Shown one piece after another: positions 46,501 to 61,500 of a stretch of 64,000 nucleotides of DNA. This stretch comes from Pomphorhynchus laevis (lineage: Eukaryota > Acanthocephala > Palaeacanthocephala > Echinorhynchida > Pomphorhynchidae), in assembly GCA_012934845.2 (NCBI GenBank), contig WNNJ02002755.1, forward strand, positions 124,001 to 188,000. The letters are read 5' to 3'. Positions within the stretch are counted from its first letter, which is position 1, and every line of letters starts with the position of its first letter. Below the pieces are notes generated by a model. That model made no database searches. It was given only the letters and a program-made list of their open reading frames with translations, and was not told the DNA's origin. The position numbers were made by a program, and so were the translations under genes.

Positions 46501-49500
46501 AAAGGAATTACATAATAAAGATATAACGTTCTTGTCAGGAGTTCATTGGTACGTTCACTAGTTTATTGGTATAAATAAACTAGGTATTCCTAATGAACAA
46601 AAAAAGGTTAATAAATAAAATTAATGAGTCCACAACTAGAATTATGCATATCGATTTAAGTTTTATAGTAAATATAGAGATCTGACCCAGCCAGCAAGCA
46701 CCACACTTTATGATTAAGGAATTCAGGGTCTAAAGCACACATGAAATTTCAATCACAGCGCACTATGAATCCGAGACGTTTAGAAAAATATTTCCGCTGT
46801 AGCTCGTTAAAAAAGAAGACTAAACCTGATATGGTTCAAGTAGAGCTGAGGCTAACCTTAATTTTTTCTCTTAATTACAGACGTCGGGCCTATCTTGCTC
46901 GCTTCATGACCTACTTGAATTTGTTAAAGTCGAATTTGGAAGACCCGTTTATGATACAAGTTCGGTGGAAATTGAAGCAAAAATCGCTAACTGAACTAAG
47001 TTTAAACAAAATAAAATATATGTAGAAAAAGTTTCAGCTTGACATTGTTTTGGTTCAAGATGTAAATTGACAATAATATTACATCAATATCCTATTTACC
47101 GACTTTCGGTATATATTAATGTATCAAAGTAGCAGTAAAATGGCAATAAAATGAATTCTTTTAAAAACTTACCGTCTCAATTAACGGACTGATTATTCCA
47201 TAGGTCAATTTTTCATGTCCAAGCATGCGAATAATTAGATAGATCAATATGTAAACAGACGTTATTATCGCTTGGGTAATAAGATGAACATTTTTATCGC
47301 TAGTTGACTTAATTGCCATAAATATCAATAAGAATATATGAGGGAGAAGCAGTGCAGTCAAAGAACAACTGAATGCTGTTAAATGTATCCTCTGTTTTAC
47401 CACTGTTGGTGCAGCAACAAAATATATATTGTATTTGTCGACCATGAACGACAGGACAAAGTATAGAAACCCTAAAATATTTCGGTAAATGGCTATTTCG
47501 CAATCAACTTTAATATTTACCAAATACTGTGATTAACGGGCATATAACTGAGTATGCACATATTACCGAGAATATGCATAACATAGAGGCATATGCTGAA
47601 CAGTACGCAAATTCGATTCTTTCTAGCTAAACAGATATTTTAAATTATCTATTATTATTTATATTATTATAAATTTTATTACAATTTCAGATTTTGATTT
47701 TATTTCAAATATTTTGATCTTGTAGTAAAATGTTATAGTAAAAAGTATTATATTAGTTCGTTATAACATCATTGAATAAAGTTTTCTGCTCTAAAAATTC
47801 GATAAACGTTTTCTAAAATTTACGAATTTCGCATAAAATTCGCAAAAGTTGTTTTTTTTTTAATTGTGCTTTGTATAAGTCACCATTGCTTTCGTATGCC
47901 TTAAAATACAAAAATCGTCGCTAGTTCGATCAAAGCTATAATTCAAAATAACAACGGAAATTAAATCCTAACGAGTTTATGCTTCTCTATTGCGTCCTTT
48001 CAAAATATTGCTTATTGCTATATATTGATTTAAATTTTTATTATTTATATTTTATATTAATTATTATATGTCGCTACATTTCAAAATAAGAAACTAATTA
48101 CACGGCAATTTCAATTTTTAAAAGAATAAGATATAAAAGTAGATAAAGATCATTTCTATCTTTTTATAAAAAAAGTATTTTTATTATTACAAAGCATGAT
48201 TGTCTTCACTATCAAATATCTGAATTATAGAAAATCTTAGGATTTGGTGTTATAAAAATAAGTATTTTTAAAATATATTTAATGTCAATTAGACAGTAAT
48301 TTGAAGTTATTACCTCATAAATTGCGAGTTGCTCAGGTTTAGATCTAGAGAACAATATATTAAAGAATAACGATAGCAACTCCGGTATTCTCAATAGGTC
48401 GAGAGCGGTACCAAAAAAAGCAGATGTCATTATATAATTAACATAGAAAGCCCCATTGTCAGGCAAGAATATACATCTAATATTCAACAATTAATTCATG
48501 TGATGGATATTTTAATTAAAACATACTGCCACTGAAAGCTAAGGTTATTGGTTGAATCTACTTCGAAGAACCATCGCAGAAATCCATTTATTCTATACGA
48601 ACATTCATGATTAGTAGCATTGAAATTAAAAATTACCCTATTAAGCCCAAAGATGGAATGATTAAAACGGTGAATATAAGGAAAATGTACGCTTTTCGAA
48701 TATGTGATTGCGCTTTCCTTGATCTAAAATACTCAACGAAATAGATAAGTCAACATTACATAAAATCGGATTTTGTGGGACATTGTTAATGTCTTAATGT
48801 TTTTATAAAAACCAGTTTAAATTTTAAACTTTTAATCAAAATTATCAATTGTTTTTTACTAAAATTATTGCGAGACATAACAATATTACTTAATTATTTA
48901 TTATTATAATTAAAATTAATATTATAAATTAAAATTAATATTATAAAATTAATATATTAATATATTAAGACATAACAATTTTACTATTGAAAAAAAACTA
49001 TTAAAGAAAAAACTTTCTTGAATACAAACTACTTACAATAAAATAATATACAAGATTAATATACACAATCTAATATAAATACAATAATATATACAAAGAG
49101 GACAAGTCAATTCTAACAATTGCCTGCCAAATAATAATAAATATTATTACTATTATTAATATTATTAATATTATATATAATTATTATATTATGGTAAAAA
49201 GCATTTGATCAAACGGAGGGCTGCTATTACGATTGGAGAACACACAAAATTATTGCAAATTGACGTATTTTTATTTTTGTACTTTTTCTGTTTTGATTCG
49301 AACCGAGAGGTATACTCTAATAATTATTATATTATTTTACTTTTTTTGAGAGATAATAAAATTTTATTAATATTTTATCTATCATTAATAATAATGATAG
49401 ATATAACATAGATATGACATACACAACATTATATAATGACGAAAGAAGTTAATTCTAATTATTTAAATGTAAATCCAACATATGAACATAGTTAGTTGAG

Positions 49501-52500
49501 TTTTGAAACAATTTTTACAAGTCACTGTTCTATATTGAATAAAAAGGTATAAAGGTTGAATCAGATAATAAAACTATACCTATATTATATTGGAATCCAA
49601 AATTACATAAAAATCCAATAAAACCTAGGTTCATATGTAGTGCGTTTAAATGTACATTAAAACCACTTTCTGTTTATATGAATAAAATACTTAAAGCACA
49701 TTTCAACAAAATTTGTATGGTAAATACTGGTATAAAATACTATTTCAGTATCAATTCTACAACGAAATTTTTAGAACAGACAAAAGGAATAAATTTTCAG
49801 AATATAAATAGTACGATTTTAGTACGCTTTATACAAATCTAGATTTAGTAGATATTAAAGAAGCGTTAGTAAAATTAATTAATCTTATATTCGGAAAAAG
49901 ATATACATATATATGTTATAATAATTATAACGCCTATCTAACAAAAATTAAACCATCAAGTAAATATAAATATATGAATAAAATTGAATTAATAGAATCC
50001 TTAAATATTTTGATTAATCAAAATTATTTAAAAGTAGGGACATCTATATTTAGACAAGTAAAAGGTGTTCCAATGGGTGGTAATAGTAGCCCAATTAAAG
50101 CTGACTTGTTTTTAAGCTTTATAGAATATGAATTTGTTCATAACTGTGTAAAAACTAAATCTAAACAATATAAATATATGAAATATATGTTTCGATACAT
50201 TGATGATATATGTGTATTTAATTCTAATAATTTTTATTCAATTAGTGAGCACATTTATCCAGAAAGCCTTATTCTTAACAAAACCAATATTAATGATAAA
50301 GAAGGTGTATATCTAGATATGAACATTAAATTAACATTAACTAAAACTACTATTAATTTATATCGTAAAGATGACATATTTAAATTTACAAGAAACATAT
50401 TTTTGCATGAGCATTCATGCATACCATATAATATAAAATATAATACATTAAATAATGAAATTTTAAGAATTGCAACAATTTGTAACGATATTGGTTTTCT
50501 TCAAAATCATTTAAATAATTTAATAGATACATATTTTAAACTAGGTTACTATAAAAATAACATCAAGCAGAAAATAGTAAAATATATAAATCAACACAAT
50601 AATATAAAGAATAAATTTAAAATCATTAGCGGAAAATTTTTATGGATGGATAATAAATAATATACTTTGTATTAGAATAAGATACTATATAACCAAATTT
50701 AGGAAATACGTCCTTAGAACGTATTTGGCACCGCGTCTATGTTGGGTAGAGGAATTAGGGGCCGAAACCTGATAGCATAGCAGTTCCTCCTGATGACCTC
50801 TAATTCTTATTCTGATACAACGTATGTTATTTATTAGTCAATTCATAAAAATGACTTTTATTTTAAATTTCAATTTTTTTAACTTGATTTAAATTATAGA
50901 AAATCTAAAAACAATTATTTATTTTATTAACTTATTAAATTTTGATTTCGCATTATTATGTTTTGTTTATTTTATAATTATATTAAATACGTAGACTCAG
51001 TTAGCTGATTTGATTCATAGTTGGATGATAACGTATTTTGTCGAAAAATGCTTATCTTTAGATCATTTTTTAAATTTAAAAAACTTTTAAAAGTGAGTTT
51101 TCCATCTACCCTCATCTATCGCAGAGGAATTTTATCAAATACTTGACAGCGTACTATCTGCGGTCCCTTTAAACGATGCATTGGTGTTGGCAGGCGACTT
51201 CAATGCTCAACTTTGATGTCATCGAAATCACATTATCTCTAGTGTCGGACCTCATTCTCTTGATAGATTATGTCCTAATAGCGAGTGGCTAATTTCAGAG
51301 CTTAATCGTTTGTCGGTTTACACAAGTCACTAATAGAAATGGCACAGCTTATTGGTTGCAACGCCATCTTCTTAAGACATTAATTTCGTGATGAAATATT
51401 TGTCCTTTTTTAATATTTTGCTATTTTAAATCCCCCCCAAAGCATTAATGTTTAATAATATATTGCTGTTTAAACAATGAAACAGTATCTAATGTTATAA
51501 TTTTATTAAGTACATAGACTCAGTTAGCTGATTTGATCAAATCAATTATTACATCTCTATTAGTGAGAAGTAAAAATTTAGTAAAGATCGATAATTTTCA
51601 TTATATTATAAATATAATAATATATAATATGATATAATATTAATAATATTAATATAATAATATATTATTCTAAAAAATATCCGTAAATTAATCATTACTA
51701 AAACTAATTTACGAAATGTATAGAGAACGCACTCAAATTATAACTTGATGGCATAATAAACTAAATAACCTTGTGTGGTGTCTTTCCAAGTGTGATGAAT
51801 GTCCGATGATAGGTGGCAGAATTGATGACGCCATTTTCAATATTAACGGTGGTAGGATGCCAACAAGAAAAGCACTCAAAAAGGACTTGAATCTCGGCTG
51901 CTGATAATTTGATTAAACTAAAGATAAACTTACGTTTGCACCTGTTAGGTCGATAGTTGTTGACAAAATTTTATCAATCGTGTTCAAAATCATTGAAGGT
52001 GTTGTCAGTATGATTGATAATATAAATAAAGCTGTATTAATCACAAAAATTCTGCCGTACCATCGAAAACGCTTCGCATTAAGATTCTGCCTATAGGTTT
52101 AATAAATCAAGAAAAGTCTTTAAAAATATAATGTTTATGATAATAATCCAATACTAATTTGAAATAGAACAATTATTCGATCGAAAGAAGGATACACTTG
52201 GTTAATTTATCAGCTCAATCATACAACCTAGTAAAAACGATAACGACAACGAGCAGTTCGTAGGAACTTTATTATTAAATATTATGCGCTTAACAAAATC
52301 CGCAACATTTTGATACTGAAAATTCAATATTTAATTTAAAATTTAATAGGTTTTCGTATCAATTTACAAAAATAAATTACTTATAGTTTTGAATATTGAA
52401 GACTTTGTCGCTGATGTGAAGTGATGTTAATGTGTTGAAGAAAGTTTCTACATATATGAACGTTAAGGTACTTTCTCTTAAATCAAATTACTAAATGGCT

Positions 52501-55500
52501 GCGCATCAACTCGCCGCGGCGAGTTGATACACCGCGCAAATAGTGATAAGAATCGAATTTTTGCATCAACTCGCCACGGCGAGTTGATGCACCGCTCAAA
52601 TAGCGGTAGGAATCGCCACAGCGGCGAGCTTTTATGGTATTAACATTTTAAATAAATTTGATTTTAGCCCTTATGCCAGGTTCAGTTCGTTTTTTGCTTG
52701 GTCAGAGAAAATCAAAATTACTTATCTACGATAATAACCTCTTTAACTCTGATCGAAAATTGGAAAATGGAAATGTGCGATGGCTTTGTCGCATAAGAGA
52801 TTGTTCTTCTTGATTGGTATTTTTACACGATCATATTTCGAATTTTAATGGCACGAATTTCCTCATTCATATCTCCGTGATTTTTATGATCGTTTTTCGA
52901 GATTATAATCTGTTCTTTGTTTAAAAACAATCAAGAATAACAATCTCTAATGCGACAAAGCCATCGCACATTTCCATTTTCCAATTTACGATCAGAGTTA
53001 AAGTGGTTATTTTCATAGATAAGTAATCTTGATTTTCTCTGACTAGGCAAAAAACGAACTGAACCTGGTATAAGGGCTAAAATCAAATTTATTTAAAAAT
53101 GAAAATACCATATCAACTCGACGCTGTGGCGAGTTTATGCAAAAAAGCGATTCTTACCACTATTTGAGCGGTGCATCAACTCCCGGGGCTAAGCTGAAGC
53201 TACCAAGCGCGTCCTGTGAGTTGCGGATAAAGGAATTTCCATCATATATGATGGATAACTGCGATATAAGCGGTATCACACCGACGAATAAGCAGTCGTG
53301 AACAATCTGCGACGAGGCCACCGCGATGGCAGGATGAAGAATGGCAACTTCGTCCCTATAAAAAGCTGTCTACTCCAAAAGAGTTTGACCTTGTGACATG
53401 ACAAGTATGCACCGTCATTAAATAAGGGCTGCCAAATGGCTCGTCTTAGCCACAGGTATCCGCGGATATCATTACCCGTTTAGTTTGGCAAACTCTTGAG
53501 GTATCCCAGCCCTAAACAAACATGGAGAAGTGAAAGTACGAAAATCGACTGAAACTGGAAAGCCAGCTTAAACACTATGAAGCGTCAAAGTGAACAACAT
53601 CCAAGCAATAACAATAACTTTAACAAGTTCCCAATCACAACTAATCGACGGTCTAAAAGAGTATAAATTGGTACGTCTAACGTTCGCTCGCTCCTTCTAA
53701 CTGGTCAGCAAGAATTACTCGCACGCACATTAACAAATAGGTCAATAGACGTGTGTTGTCTAACAGAATGCCGCTTGTCTGATATGGGGTAAATTACGGT
53801 GGTGATTTACTACCGTAATTTGAAGAATTGCACACATCTCCCCGCAGTTGCGTATGTCTAATTCAGAGGTCATAAAGAAGTGCGGACAGATTGAAATCAT
53901 CAACAATACGATTGCACGTCGTCGATGGATGTATGTTGGTCACGTATTGAGGATGGGCGACAACCGACTGCCTAAACTAACGCTTCTTGCTCCACCAACA
54001 TCATCATAGAAACGTCCTATTGGAGGAGTTAGAAATACTTTCAACAGAAGCCTTGAGCAAATTGCACGACCGTATATATTTCAGAAGACCAACGTTGGAT
54101 GGCGAACATCCTGTGACAATTGACTGGCTATATTGGAGCGAGTGGCAAGGGAACGAGTAGCTTGGAAGCAAGGAATTTGTTGAGACTTTCTTATTCTTTC
54201 TTTTTGTTTCTGATGTTTATATTGATGGCCAATTAGGTCAAGACCTTTAATATTTTATTTTTATTGAAATACTGGAAATAAAAAAATAAGTTAAAATATT
54301 AATTGTTTATTAAAAAAATTTATTAATAATATTAAGTAAAAAATAATATTATAAACTTCATTAAAAAGTTCTGATTATAATAAACTGATTGAAAAGAACT
54401 GCCAAGTCGAAATTACAAAATAAAAATTTAGTCTCTTATATTCTCTGGGATGGCTCACAGTCAATTAGTTACATTTGAGCCGAAAGCAATTCTACATAAT
54501 AAAATAATATAAAAGTAATAAAAGTAATCAAATATTTGCTTATTTTTATTAATTCATAAATTTAAATTCAGAATTTTTAACAATTCAAAGTAAAGTTATA
54601 TTTCACCATTGAAAGTGGTTAAGTTTACCAATGAATTTATTTTAACGAAGCAAAGAGGTACATATATTCTTATTAAACAAATACCATACAGCATTTACAA
54701 ACAAATACTGAACAGAAATACTATACATTTTTTTCAAATTCTAAATAACAGTAACTGTCTAAAAATCAATTTTTCAATAAAACACATTTCGTCTGGTTTC
54801 CATAAACCAGACGAAATGTGTTTCGGCTGGTTTTAATTTTCTAACTATCAACTAAGATAGATTATTTCGTAACTAATTGTTATGCAGTAAAATATTATTT
54901 GACTAGTATTAACTGAGTACTTATAAATAATATTAGTACTTTTGAAGTTAATTTCTTAAATTGTTAATTTGAAGTTAATTTGTTACTGAATACTCAAATG
55001 ATTTATTCTAATTATCAAAATGAACATGAAATAAAATGACTTTTAACCCATCGATTAGATTGAATACAATGTAATAATGCAATAATGTAATTATACAATG
55101 CAATGCTTGATCCATATTTATGGTACAGTGGTAATATAGTAATTATTTTAATTGGCAGGGCATGCCAATCATAATTCCATAATATAATTGATACAGAACT
55201 TATGCAGTAATTAATAAATATAACAGTTTAACTAAATATAATTTAAGCATCGATTTAAATTCATTTTTAATTATCTGACTTGCTTTCAAATTTAACAGAT
55301 TATCAAATATTTAGAGTAAAATTTGAGTTGTATTAAATTTCTTAGTGATTGAATTGTATTATTAACACAATACTCATGCTCTTACCATAATATATTATTC
55401 TTTTTAGGCGCATATTTGATAGTCCAAGCTTTATAATTTGGTATATTGTTTTGGGATGGATATATTTCTATTTCGTCAGGCTGTATTTCTTCAATACTGG

Positions 55501-58500
55501 ATTTATGCGATAGTAGCGCTTTAAATCTTTCACATATTTTATATGATCTAAGCACTTTAAGAGCTCTGCAAATCAAAAAAAATATTTGCTTAATCCTCAA
55601 ATTTTGTATACTTTTGAGCAGATTGCTCATTCTCAAATTGTACAAAGATAATGCCCGTAGGTTTTGTTAGAGCTTCTTTTGCGGTTGAATCTAATAAAGC
55701 TGCATGTTTATCCAATTGCCTTCTATAGAATTGGGAAGCATCAGACTAAAATGAATATTATAATTTTAAATTAAATTTGACTAAATATTAAATATCTTAA
55801 AATATCTTAAATTTAATGTTAAATATCCTGTTAACATAAATATAGAGAAAAAATTTATAAAGATGAAAACATATAAAGATGAAAACATATAAAGATGAAA
55901 ACATATAACGATGGAAATATATAAAGATAGAAATATGTCAAAATTAAAATATATAGATCAGATCAGGTTGCTGAGTCGAAGTCTTTATAAATTAAACATA
56001 ATGATAAATAATAACAAAATAATAAAATCACAAATAATAAATAATTTTATATTATATTTCATATAACTTATCAGATTAAAATTTAAAATTGAAATTTAAA
56101 ATAAAAGTCATGTTTATGAATTGACTAATAAATAATAGACGATGTATCAGAATAAGAAATATAGGTCATCAGGAGAAATTATGATGAAAGGTGAAAAATG
56201 TGAAATATTTTACATGAAAGATGTGAATATATAAAAATTATAAGAAGGTGTAAATCTTAAATAATCGGAGTTTCAAGTTATTGTGTTATTCAGACTATAT
56301 TTTATTTCAATGTTTATGCCGAATTCTGTATCTTACTCAAATGCATCAATTTTTATTCTTTTCGTTTGTAAAAAGTCTGGCATTTTAATGGCTTTTGATG
56401 TAATTAATTTAGCTGATGTACATAGGTGTGCGTATGCCTTAAATTAGAACTATTGATGCACTGTTTGATCTTTAACTATAAAATTAAATCAATTTGTTGT
56501 AAATCAATTCACATTGAGAAGATAATGACTATAAAAGAAACTCATTAGCATTTCGTTAGGATATTTTTATTATACAAATCAAATTAAAAAGTTTAAATAT
56601 TTTCAAAAGAAATTAATACAAATCAAAAACGATAATCAAAATTTAAATATTTTTAAGTGAACGTCTCTAAGGAACTTACGTATTTAATCTGTTTGCAGCA
56701 ATGGCATGTTATTTTGGCAAAATAATAACCACAACAGCAATGATAAACCAATCCCGCGTCTCCGAATTGCTCTTCAAGTTTATCACATCCCTTGCAAATT
56801 AATTTAAGTTTTACACTAAAAAGAAAATTGGTCATTTTTAAAAAATTAATTTTTTTAATTAAAAATAATTTTTATTAAGAATCTTTAATTTTAATGATAC
56901 TTTACTGACAGGAATTAATAAAGGTTTATTTTCGATAATTTAGTTTATTTTGTCCTCTTGAAATATATCATGTTTTTACAATAAATCGATAGATTTTCTT
57001 ATCCAGCAATGTATCTATCGCCTGTAAATCTCTATCACTCGTTTATTTAATTTATCGATCCTAAAGTATTATAAACGATGTTTTATAATTCCTTAAACAG
57101 AAGAAATATTGTATATTCCTTGAATATAAATTCCAAAATGTCAATTCAAACATTGAGAAGCGATTGCTTCTCAATACTAGAAAATCTTAATTTTAATTCA
57201 ATCTCCTCAAAAAGTGTTTGTTAAGTGAATCAAATGGAAACTAAAGTATATTAATAAAATAATTAATATTTGAATATTAATAACTTAATATTCAAATAAC
57301 ACCATCACCTTGGTGTTATCAGAGATTTTCTATTCAACAACGGATACTAGGTAGCTTGGGCTCTTTCAACATTCACACAAACGAGCATTGTAATTTGTTT
57401 ATTTGTTATAAGAGATGCGACAAAATTTATAGATTCATTTAATTTAAAAAAGACTATCTGTTTTTCTTATTGGTCATTAATTCAGATACGTTATTTGTAA
57501 AACGTTTTTGTAAAACACTTTTCAAATGTTAATTTTAACGAAAAAATGTACGAGACGAATTTCCCTTTTAGCAAAAAATTAGCCGACAAATAAGAGATGA
57601 TTGAGTTGTCAAGGTAATTGATAAAAAAATATTTTTAATATTTGCGATTAAACAAGAATTAACCTAATTTTTACGGATCATTTAAAGGTTTTATTAACAA
57701 AAATACATTCGTATTAAATCCATATTGTTGTATTAATTTGTATCAATGTAATATATATAATATAATTTATGATAAATAACTTATTTAATTATCTAATTAT
57801 ATAAAATATCTTTTTATTTTTATAGTCATTCATATTTTTATTATATTAACGATGAATACTCTAAATATACTATTTAATTATATAAAATAATTACTATTAA
57901 ATAAAGATACTATTCAATTAGATGATATTTTATAGAATATTGTATAAAATAGAATAAACTATATGATTAAATAAAAGTTAAAAACGAAACTTTTCGTTCA
58001 AAAATGCGATATCAATAGTTTTAGTAAGTTTAGTGAAAAAACGTTTTTGTATAAAAATAATTAAAGACTAAATATTTAAATAATTAAATAATAAAACTAT
58101 TATATTAACATTCTATTAATTAAAATTAATTCTATGTTAAAAAACATTGTTTCATGCATATGGGCTTTATATATGGGCTTCACAAATTCGGTCTTTCATT
58201 GTCAAATGTTGCATCGATGTTATATGCATCATACGCATTGATTTCGTTACAGATTCTGCATAGTATTGATTTCACAAATCTCGCATGGGCATCGATATAA
58301 GACGTCCCTTCATTCTTGATAAATAGCATTTATAGGTGTGCACAATTTGTGCGTAAATTTGTACAATAGGATTTCTTTGGGGACATGTGAAATCAGGCAC
58401 CTGATTCAGTTCTTTAGTGACAACTTGCGAAGAAAAAATGGATTGAGAACCATTTCTGAAGTATTTCGTGTATAATAAATGAAGAAATTATATATTTTAA

Positions 58501-61500
58501 GATTAGTTGAACATTGATTTTGGCGTATCACACGGATAAACTAGTGCTGGTGTTATTAGTCAACGTGTTTAATTTTACAACTTCAAGTTGTATAGCGCCG
58601 CACTACAAATAGAAAATATACAACCGTACAAATTACAGAGTAAATACGAATTATTGAAGTAATTCGTAAATACGAAACAAAAAATCAATTTAAGAAACAA
58701 GCAACTTAAGAAACAAACAATCAATTTAAGAAACAAACAATCAATTAAAAATACAGTGGATTGTTCGTTACTCTAACGAACAATCCACTGTATTATAATA
58801 GTTGATAAATATTATAATAGTTGATAAATCTAATCAACTATTAATGGAGTGATATCTATCTTTATTTTGGTTGCTACGATTTGAAGAAATGCATAGATAT
58901 TTCTAAGTAAATTATATGGTTTAGATTAAATATTCTCACTTACCCTTGTTCTATAGTCTTATCCAATCTCCAAATATCATACGCAATTGCAATGTCCACA
59001 ATCTGTTCATTCGGTAATTGATCCCTATTTAAAATTATAAATAGTTTTATCTGTAATATTTGAATACTTTATGATTTCTTGAATGGTTTCTTCTGAGCAG
59101 TATTCAGCGGGAACATTTTTGAACACCAAGGCAGTTTTCGAATGCTTAAACAACAATGAATTTCGAATTTCAAACGAAAGTTTCAAAATTCCTCCCAAAC
59201 GGTTTTATCATCAAATCAGTTTATCTCTTTTGATCATATAAATAACCGCAGAATTTTTATCACAAAGTATTCGCATGTAAAATAGTTACTTTTTTAACTA
59301 AAAAAGTAATACATCTATTTATCATTGAATGATCTATTCATCATTGAATAGAACGTGATGACAATATATTTAGATCATCGATATATTTTATATCTTATAT
59401 ATTAGATATATATTATATATATTATATATATTATAATATTAATACTTAATAATAATACTTAATTATAATATAATTATAATAATTATAATACTTAATTTTA
59501 ATATATAATATTATAATACTTTTTATCACAAAGTATTCGCATGTAAAATAGTTACTTTTTAGTATATAAATAAGATACATCTATTGATCATTGAATGATC
59601 TATTTATCATTGATCATCTATTGACCTAATCATCAAGAACGTGATGACAATATATTTAGATAATCGACATTTAATATTTTATATTATTATGATTTAATAT
59701 TTATAAATATTTATGCAACATAATAAGCATTTTGAGAGAAACGTCGAGCAGACAACAAATGTTTTAAATAAAATTTGCCTCTTTCTTTCGGTTACTAGTA
59801 ATATTCAACAATCTTCTATATGGAATCTTCTATAGATCCCGAAATACCGCTTCAAATGCAATATATATATTATATTCTTCTGGTTGTGGCACGACATTAT
59901 CCTCACAGATATTGTTCCAATTATTGATATAGCGTGAAGCTCATGTATCAGCCTGGATGGGTTTTATCAGCTGCTGATAAGACCAACTTAGGCTGATTAG
60001 TAGCGTCCTGCTATATTAAGACGATACTGTCATACCACAACCAGAATAACTTTCAATTATATTTTGTTAATTATTATTAACAAATAAATTTATAAATTTT
60101 AATTAATTTTGTTGTAAATTTACAATTCCTTATTTTACACATTTAGTAAAATTACAATAATTACAATTCCCCAATGCATTCACTCTCTTATCGCTAATAT
60201 GCAAAAATACAGATATTGGGATTCCATAACCGTGATACAAATCTTAGAGTGCTTGTTGCATCTATGGGGACGCAAATATGGCTGTAGAACCGTATTGAAG
60301 ACTCTTGACTTTTATTTTAACTTTATTTTGACTTAATTTTAATGCTAATTATACACTCACTTATCGCTAATATGCAAAAATTAAGATAAATATCAAGTTA
60401 ATTCGTGAAAAATTCGTAATGATAACACATACACGATTTTTATTCGTTATATTTCCAGCATACGCAAAATGCAGTACTGTTAAAAGTCCAATAATACCCG
60501 CAACTGCATTAACAATTATCGGGCCCCAAAGGTAATTTGATCTATAAAAATACGATTTTATGTAAAGCATAAATAATAATGCTTGACGGTACCCAGCAGG
60601 CAGGTTTGAGATCGTTGAAAATCCAAACGATGATTGGTTTCCATCTAAATAAAGATGCAAACATTATACCGATTCTATAAAGTTGAAGCTTTTACGACCA
60701 TAACAACTTGATAATTACAAGGTAACATGGTGATGTAAGTTTTTGTGATACAAACCTACGTATTTGTCATTGGCATCAAAATGACACTCAGCTGTCAGAA
60801 GGTGTCCCTGACGATATTAATAATAACAAATGTCTTATAAAAACATTTTTATCAAGTCAGTTGTAGCCTACAATGAGTGTTTGTTTGGCACTCTTATGTA
60901 TAAGTCAGTCATACATTTTTATTGAAATCTGGATGATTTTTATATCGTCCACAATTTTCGCACGCACTGTTGTCTATATAGTATATATAGGATCACCTAT
61001 ATATACTATATAGTACCGCCTATATATGTGATTTAATAATCAATTTTAATCAATAGTCAATTCACAAATTAATAATCAATAGTCAATTCATAAAAATGAC
61101 TTTTTAAATTTCAATTTTTTATTTTAACTTGATTTATATTATAAAAAAATCTTATAACAATTATTTATTTTATTATTTAATTATTAAATTTTGATTTAGC
61201 ATTATTATTATGTTTTGTTTATTTTATAATTATATTAAATACGTAGACTCAGTTAGCTGATTTGATTTGTTCTACTGACATGTTATTATTGACCTGTGGA
61301 CTTTGTTTTCCCGGTAATATGACCTCTGTCAGAAATACTGAAACTATGTATTATTGGTTACGACTTTACTATTATTTTTTCTTATTTTCAAACAAGTTTG
61401 ATGAATTATTAAATTTTAAAAAGGGGAGAAATAATAATAATTTTTATTTATTAAAATATTTTGAATTTGTATGTAAACTTACTTAGTGTGCCTTGAAAAT

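Noticed and set aside
50715-50806. Canonical hammerhead in the PLE tail
   Set aside because: Two extra C residues precede GAAA, and no NUH site lies in the required place between stems III and I.
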